Below the pieces are notes generated by a model, which was given only the letters and a program-made list of their open reading frames with translations, searched no databases and was not told the origin of the DNA. Below are positions 59,601 to 64,000 of a DNA stretch of 64,000 nt, in pieces (within the stretch, counting starts at the first letter, position 1; every line of letters begins with the position of its first letter). The position numbers and the translations under genes are program-made. Location: positions 62,001 through 126,000 of the forward strand of contig NZ_JAHVJZ010000001.1 of the NCBI RefSeq assembly GCF_019801015.1, written 5' to 3'. Source of the stretch: Marinobacter nauticus (GTDB lineage: Bacteria; Pseudomonadota; Gammaproteobacteria; Enterobacterales; Shewanellaceae).

Positions 59601-60867
59601 TCGATGTGTAAATTGTTTCGCTAGCGTTTTGTTTCGGTATGCTCTCAGCCTTAATCTTATTATTGTTTTGACTTTTTTCTATTATCGATTGCAGCTTATG
59701 CTTCTCTCTGAGAATTTTACTTTGTGATAGATCGCTATTTTTGCTAATTACCTCGGATAAGAAAAAGTTTGCGATAGACAATGCTCCTCCAGAAAGTGTA
59801 TCAGTCAATGCCAAACCTAAGGCAAAAACACTCCCTTCCTGCGCTACCTTCCTCATTGGCTCTATAAATCGTTTCCCTTTAAATTGCTTAGAAGTTTTTA
59901 CTCCCAAGTGTCGCTTTATTATGTACTGGTCGATCAAATCTTGGTATGCGATAAGTGCATCCAGAGTATTGTCAAGGTTGCCTTCATTTGATATTCCAGA
60001 GTTAATTAATTTTTGATACTGTCGGAACTCATAGCTTTCTCTAAGAAAAATTATGTCATCAGACCTTAACTTAGATAACGCTGTTTCGTAGCTGCTCAAA
60101 TTCAAATCTGTTGAAATCTCAACTGCCCGACTCTTTTCAACTATTTGAGATGGTTTTGGATAGGCTAGTTCAAAACTTTCTTTGTGCAAGGGAGAGTATA
60201 TGGGATTCGTACTTAGTACTTTCGAAATCCCTGTAACATATGGGGCATCAGAAAGTTTAATTATATCTTCTCTATATCTTTCCCAAATGTCGTGTCTTCC
60301 AGATTTGTTTAAGTCGAGCTCGAAATTTTTATGCAGAAAAACTCTGCCTAGACCGTTATCTCTTTCTGATTCTATCAGTAGTCTTTCTATCAATATTGAT
60401 TGAGTGTCTTGGCCGAATTTTTCTCTCGCCTTTTCACCACTAAATATGTCAATTATACTATTTGTGTAATTTTCTCTTAGAGAGGAGTAAGTATAGGGAA
60501 TAATATCGCAACTTTCATTTAGAAAATCTAAGTCAGTGTCATTGCGAAACTTATCATCCGACATGTTTTGCTTGCTTTCTGCCTGGAAGGCATCTCTAAC
60601 CTGCGTTAATCTATGGCACTTTGACTCTCCAGATGGATCTCGAACTGCGATTGAGAGCAAGTTTGGATTCATTAGCTGCTTGAAATCATTGTCGGTGTTG
60701 ATTAACTCTCTAAGATTGACACAGTTAACCGCCTGGGCATCAGATATCATTAAGCTTTCGTTAAAAAGCAAAGCATGCTTGAAGTGAGCTTTGAATGAAT
60801 CTTTTAACGATGGCTCTTTTGCTAAAGGTAATTCAGTGTCGGCTAACATCCAGTAGGCTCTGTTCAT
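59581..60867 (-). CDS. Orphan 428-aa protein in an AT-rich island
   Basis: The protein is mostly helical and charged, with a hydrophobic segment near residues 345-370 (FALGLALTDTLSGGALSIANFFL) that could be one membrane helix or a buried helix. The N-terminal half has FKHALLFNESLMISDAQAV, DPSGESKC and FGQDTQSILIERLL, which match no family I know. It is AT-rich like the Nudix gene with which it converges (20-base overlap). The ATG has AAGG very close upstream. Uptake by transfer, possibly as part of a defence or toxin unit, is only a guess. Confidence 0.6.
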   Translation of the reverse strand: MNRAYWMLADTELPLAKEPSLKDSFKAHFKHALLFNESLMISDAQAVNCVNLRELINTDNDFKQLMNPNLLSIAVRDPSGESKCHRLTQVRDAFQAESKQNMSDDKFRNDTDLDFLNESCDIIPYTYSSLRENYTNSIIDIFSGEKAREKFGQDTQSILIERLLIESERDNGLGRVFLHKNFELDLNKSGRHDIWERYREDIIKLSDAPYVTGISKVLSTNPIYSPLHKESFELAYPKPSQIVEKSRAVEISTDLNLSSYETALSKLRSDDIIFLRESYEFRQYQKLINSGISNEGNLDNTLDALIAYQDLIDQYIIKRHLGVKTSKQFKGKRFIEPMRKVAQEGSVFALGLALTDTLSGGALSIANFFLSEVISKNSDLSQSKILREKHKLQSIIEKSQNNNKIKAESIPKQNASETIYTSITSSVK

Positions 60868-61590
60868 CCTTTATGCCCTTTAATGTTTCTCTATCTTTTC
60901 GATTAAGGTTAACCAGGATTAATAGTGCGGGCTTCGCCCAATGGATTTGAACGATTGGCTCTAAAAAACCCAGTTTAAGCTCAGTCAAGCTAACAACAAA
61001 GTCCTTTCAAATCAAGTGATTGGGTTGGTAAATTGGCTACCTATTGGAAAGGATTGAAGAGCCAGTCAGTGAAGTCGCTGTGAAGACATATACGGCTAAG
61101 ATTAGATACCTTTCCTCGCCTTTTCCCTTGGGTGACTGAAAACACTGTGAAGTGCATCTGTGAGGATTCATCACGCTTAATGTCCAATGCTCGGATTAGG
61201 GTGAGATTGGAACCCTAATTTAGAGTTGTTTGTGTGGGAGAATTGTCGATTTTTGAATTAATCTCGTGACTTTTCCTTATCTCTAAGCAATTCGTCAGCG
61301 GATGATGACATAGGTTGATTATGGACTTTCCCTGTTTGGTATTGCAGCACGCGCTATGCGTGCACCCAACTAGAATTGATGCTCAATTTGGGCACCCAGC
61401 GTGGCATCGTTCGGAGAGTTTCAATTCTGATGAGCAGCGGCTATTTACCTGAAATTTTTGCGCAGTCAAAGTCGGATATGGAGCGGAGGCCAAAGTTCTA
61501 AAAGTGAGGGGGCACTTAAGGTTGTCGTGCCTTGCGATAACGCGCTGGCTCTACTAGACATTCTGAACAGCAATCGTAGGAGAAAGTCGC
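60868..61590. other. AT-rich non-coding region at the right edge of the island
   Basis: I see no supported gene in 720 bases. It contains the inverted repeat ATTAGGGT (61195-61202)/ACCCTAAT (61212-61219) and a hairpin GCACGC/GCGTGC at 61347-61363, then two copies of GCACCCA about 40 bases apart. Composition shifts back to the local norm near 61500. It may hold the promoter of the outer-membrane protein gene and remnants of the island's insertion. Confidence 0.45.
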
Positions 61591-62376
61591 ATGAGTCAGA
61601 TGACAATCCGAATCGCTCGAAATCAAGCGCTTTTGTTCAGTGCGGTAAGCGCCTGCTCTTTGATTCTAAGCGCTTACAGCCAGGCAGCTCAGGGTCATGA
61701 TCAGGGCTTTTATCTTGGCGTCGGGCTCGGGTATGCCAGCTACTCTGATGACATCTACTCAAGCGAGGTGCGCAACAACCTGTTGGTGCAAGAAGGTATC
61801 ACGCCGGGGGAGACGTTCAGCAGCAGCTCAAATGGCGATGACAGCAGCTTTGCATACAAGCTGTTTGGCGGTTATCGATTCAATGCCTTTTTTGCTGTGG
61901 AAGCGTTTTATGCGGATTTTGGCGATGTCAGCGGCGGCCTGCAGTGGAGTGGGCAGGGGACGATAACTGACGCCACCGTACCTCAGCCTTGGGATGTGGA
62001 TTTCCAGGCCGAAAATATGAAAGTTGAAGCTCAGGCGTTGGGCTTTTCTGCCGTGGGAAGCTATCCGGTTGCTGACAATGTCAGTCTCTACGCCAAGCTC
62101 GGGGCGTTCTGGTACAACACCGACTCCAGAGGAGGTTGGGTGGTCGATGCAACCAGTGACATTGGCGGCATCTATATGACTGAAGGTACCTGGGACAAAT
62201 CAAACGATGACTACTCCTGGCTGGGCGCTATTGGTCTGACATACGCCTTTTCAGATCGCTTCGATATCAATCTTGAGTGGGAGACCTATCAGGATATTGA
62301 GTTCGAATATGGCAAGAGTGAGAAAGCTGACTTCGATGTTGGTTTGTTCAACGTCAGCCTCAGTTACGATTTCTGA
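61591..62376 (+). CDS. Outer-membrane beta-barrel protein (OmpA/porin-like small barrel)
   Basis: A 261-aa protein with a signal peptide (to about residue 32, SQA-A) and eight-strand-barrel-like features: FYLGVGLGYASYSDD, KLFGGYRFNAFFAVEAFYADFGD, LGFSAVGSYPVADNVSLYAK and a C-terminal strand ending SLSYDF. This is the pattern of PF13505-type barrels. AGGAG lies about 10 bases before the ATG. The role may be adhesion or envelope stability; not readable. Confidence 0.85.
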   Translation: MSQMTIRIARNQALLFSAVSACSLILSAYSQAAQGHDQGFYLGVGLGYASYSDDIYSSEVRNNLLVQEGITPGETFSSSSNGDDSSFAYKLFGGYRFNAFFAVEAFYADFGDVSGGLQWSGQGTITDATVPQPWDVDFQAENMKVEAQALGFSAVGSYPVADNVSLYAKLGAFWYNTDSRGGWVVDATSDIGGIYMTEGTWDKSNDDYSWLGAIGLTYAFSDRFDINLEWETYQDIEFEYGKSEKADFDVGLFNVSLSYDF

Positions 62377-62524
62377 AACCTCTGGAGCAGCACGGGCGCC
62401 GAAGCAGGCCTTGGGCCTTGCAGGCGCCTGTGAATGACTCAATCTGCCATGCAGGGACGGTGGATTCCTAAAGCGGATGTCCTGTTAGTCCCGGCGCGAA
62501 GCAGTGGGCCCGATAAAGGCGCAC

Positions 62525-62548
62525 AAAAAAGCCCCTTGCGGGGCTTTT
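62525..62548 (-). terminator. Intrinsic terminator of the M13 peptidase gene
   Basis: Minus strand: AAAAGCCCC/GGGGCTTTT stem with a 4-base loop and T-run, 20 bases past the stop codon. Confidence 0.9.
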
Positions 62549-62568
62549 GAGTTAAGAGTGTCGGGCGA

Positions 62569-64000
62569 TCACCAGATCCGCACGCGGTCCTCTTTGGGGA
62601 TGTAGAGCTTATCCCCCGGCTGGACGTCAAAGGCTTCGTACCAGGCGTCGTGGTTACGGGGGGCCAGGGCACGGTAGCGACCCGGAGCGTGAGTACCGGC
62701 ACGCAGCTGGTTTAGCATGCTCTGCTCGGTGCGCTTCTCCTTCCAGACCTGAGCCCAGGCCAGGAAGAAGCGTTGATCGCCGGTCAGGCCGTCAATCACC
62801 GGCGCTTCTTCACCATTCAGGCTGAGCTTGTAGGCGTGGTAGGCCATCGCCAGGCCACCGACGTCGCCAATGTTTTCGCCGAGGCTGTTGCTGCCGTTGA
62901 CGAAGTTATTGGGGATCGGCTCGTACTTGTTGTACTGGGCCACCAGGTTGGCGGCGCGGGCCTCGAAGGCGGCACGGTCTTCGTCGGTCCACCAGTTACG
63001 CTGGATGCCGTTGGCGTCGGACTTGGAACCCTGATCGTCAAAGCCGTGGCCCATTTCGTGGCCAATCACCGCGCCGATGCCGCCATAGTTGACTGCCGGG
63101 TCGGCATTGGGGTCAAAGAACGGCGGCTGCAGGATGGCAGCAGGGAACACAATCTCGTTAAAGGAGCTGTTGTAGTAGGCGTTGACGCGCTGCGGGGTCA
63201 TGCCCCAGCGGTTGCGGTCGGTTTTCTCCAGTTCCCGTTCAACACTCTGAGCATTGAAGAAACGGCGCAGGGCGTGAACGTTGCCCACCAGGTCATCGTC
63301 GGACAGCTCAAGGCCATCAAACGATTGCCACACATCCGGGTAACCGATCTTCGGGTTGAAGGCGGCCAGCTTGGCCCGCGCGTTCACCTTGGTTTCCTCG
63401 CCCATCCAGTCCAGCTCGTCAATGCGATGGCCCAGTGCGGTACGCAGGTTCTCAACCAGCTCGGACATCTGCTGCTTGGAGGACTCGGGGAAGTACTTGG
63501 CCACGTAAACCTTGCCAATGGCAAAGCCCAGAGACTCGGTGCCGGACATCTGCTCAACGGCGCGCTTCCAGCGTGGACGGGGTTCCGCCTGACCGCTCAG
63601 GGTGGTGCCGAAGAAGCGGAAGTTGGCGGCGTAGATCTCTTCGGACAGCAGGCTGGCGTTGTTGCTGATGGTGTGGAAGGTCAGGTAGTCCTGCCACACG
63701 TTCAGCGGCTCGTTGCCGATCAGTGCGATCATCGCTTTGGTCGGCTCCGGGTAGGCGATGTTCAGCTGCGGCAGCTGATAGCCGGACGGGGCGATAAAGC
63801 GGTCCCAGTCAAAGCCCGGGTACTCGGTGGCCAGATCGGCACGTTTGACCTGGTTGAGGGTCAAATCCCGGTTACGACGCTTCTCCCGCGGCCACTGCTG
63901 TTCCGCCATCTTGGTTTCCAGCGCCAGAATCGCTTTGGCTCGGGACTCGGCATCTTCAACGCCGGCAAAGCTCAGCACTTCGGCGATGTGAGCCTGGTAG
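62569..64000 (-). CDS. M13-family (neprilysin/PepO-like) zinc metallopeptidase, C-terminal part (5' end outside window)
   Basis: The frame runs off the right edge, so only the last ~477 residues are seen. The zinc site is VIGHEMGHGFDDQG (HExxH) with the third ligand in SLGENIGDVGGLAMAYHAY, and the NAYYNSSFNEIVFPAAIL segment is typical of M13. The tail ends EDRVRIW, matching the short CxxW end of the family. M13 enzymes are usually periplasmic or lipoprotein endopeptidases. The GTG at 63978 is internal, not the start. Confidence 0.96.
   Translation of the reverse strand, partial: YQAHIAEVLSFAGVEDAESRAKAILALETKMAEQQWPREKRRNRDLTLNQVKRADLATEYPGFDWDRFIAPSGYQLPQLNIAYPEPTKAMIALIGNEPLNVWQDYLTFHTISNNASLLSEEIYAANFRFFGTTLSGQAEPRPRWKRAVEQMSGTESLGFAIGKVYVAKYFPESSKQQMSELVENLRTALGHRIDELDWMGEETKVNARAKLAAFNPKIGYPDVWQSFDGLELSDDDLVGNVHALRRFFNAQSVERELEKTDRNRWGMTPQRVNAYYNSSFNEIVFPAAILQPPFFDPNADPAVNYGGIGAVIGHEMGHGFDDQGSKSDANGIQRNWWTDEDRAAFEARAANLVAQYNKYEPIPNNFVNGSNSLGENIGDVGGLAMAYHAYKLSLNGEEAPVIDGLTGDQRFFLAWAQVWKEKRTEQSMLNQLRAGTHAPGRYRALAPRNHDAWYEAFDVQPGDKLYIPKEDRVRIW

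Noticed and set aside
60868-61590. Integron attC-like or phage attachment site at the island edge
   Set aside because: A CTAACAA string is present, but no matching inverse core or integrase was found.
1-64000. CRISPR arrays, rRNA, transposases
   Set aside because: No regularly spaced repeats, no rRNA-like stretches and no transposase or integrase proteins were seen.

Overview
The window looks like chromosomal DNA of a facultatively anaerobic marine gammaproteobacterium of the Shewanella/Ferrimonas type. The basis is the GC-rich coding DNA, AdhE, a split flavocytochrome c with a separate tetraheme subunit, a multi-subunit Mrp-type antiporter, FolE/FolM, HrpA and an extra EF-G that is not in a str operon. 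The genus is inference only; there is no rRNA, tRNA or plasmid/phage backbone in the window.

Left part (1-10 kb): the 3' end of adhE, a YjdM-type zinc-ribbon gene, a lipoprotein gene and a LysR regulator, followed by an anaerobic-respiration-like cluster. That cluster is a 55-aa membrane peptide, a DsbB-like/beta-propeller membrane protein, a TAT-exported molybdopterin oxidoreductase, a four-cluster ferredoxin, a TorD-like chaperone and a FdnI-like cytochrome b. The first two genes are duplicated at 43.9-45.5 kb with matching size and order, and each copy is preceded by a GGCCCT/AGGGCC hairpin. I think this paired module is the best candidate for an undescribed system in the window.

Middle part (10-43 kb): small metabolic genes and regulators; a RegB/RegA-like two-component pair divergent from a gamma-glutamyltransferase; a folE-folM pair; a nine-gene Mrp-type cation/proton antiporter operon (22.9-30.2 kb) with rearranged MrpA/MrpB domains; a second-type EF-G; a leftward operon for an amidohydrolase, an OprB-like porin and a cyanophycinase-like protein, two of which have altered active-site motifs; and a leftward operon of a LolA-like protein, two FtsX-type permeases, a LolD-like ATPase and an outer-membrane beta-barrel.

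Right part (43-64 kb): the second copy of the DsbB-like module, MgtC-like, CAP-domain and cyclase-family genes, hrpA with a TTG start, a tetraheme cytochrome/flavoprotein reductase pair divergent from a TetR regulator, a HAD phosphatase, an FAD oxidoreductase, an RsgA-type GTPase behind a tiny leader ORF, then an AT-rich accessory patch (about 58.9-61.6 kb) with a Nudix hydrolase and an orphan 428-aa protein, an outer-membrane barrel gene and the C-terminal part of an M13 metallopeptidase.

Functionally the window is mostly envelope redox chemistry, ion homeostasis and peptide/amide turnover. All family calls come from reading motifs in the translated sequence; no database search was run.
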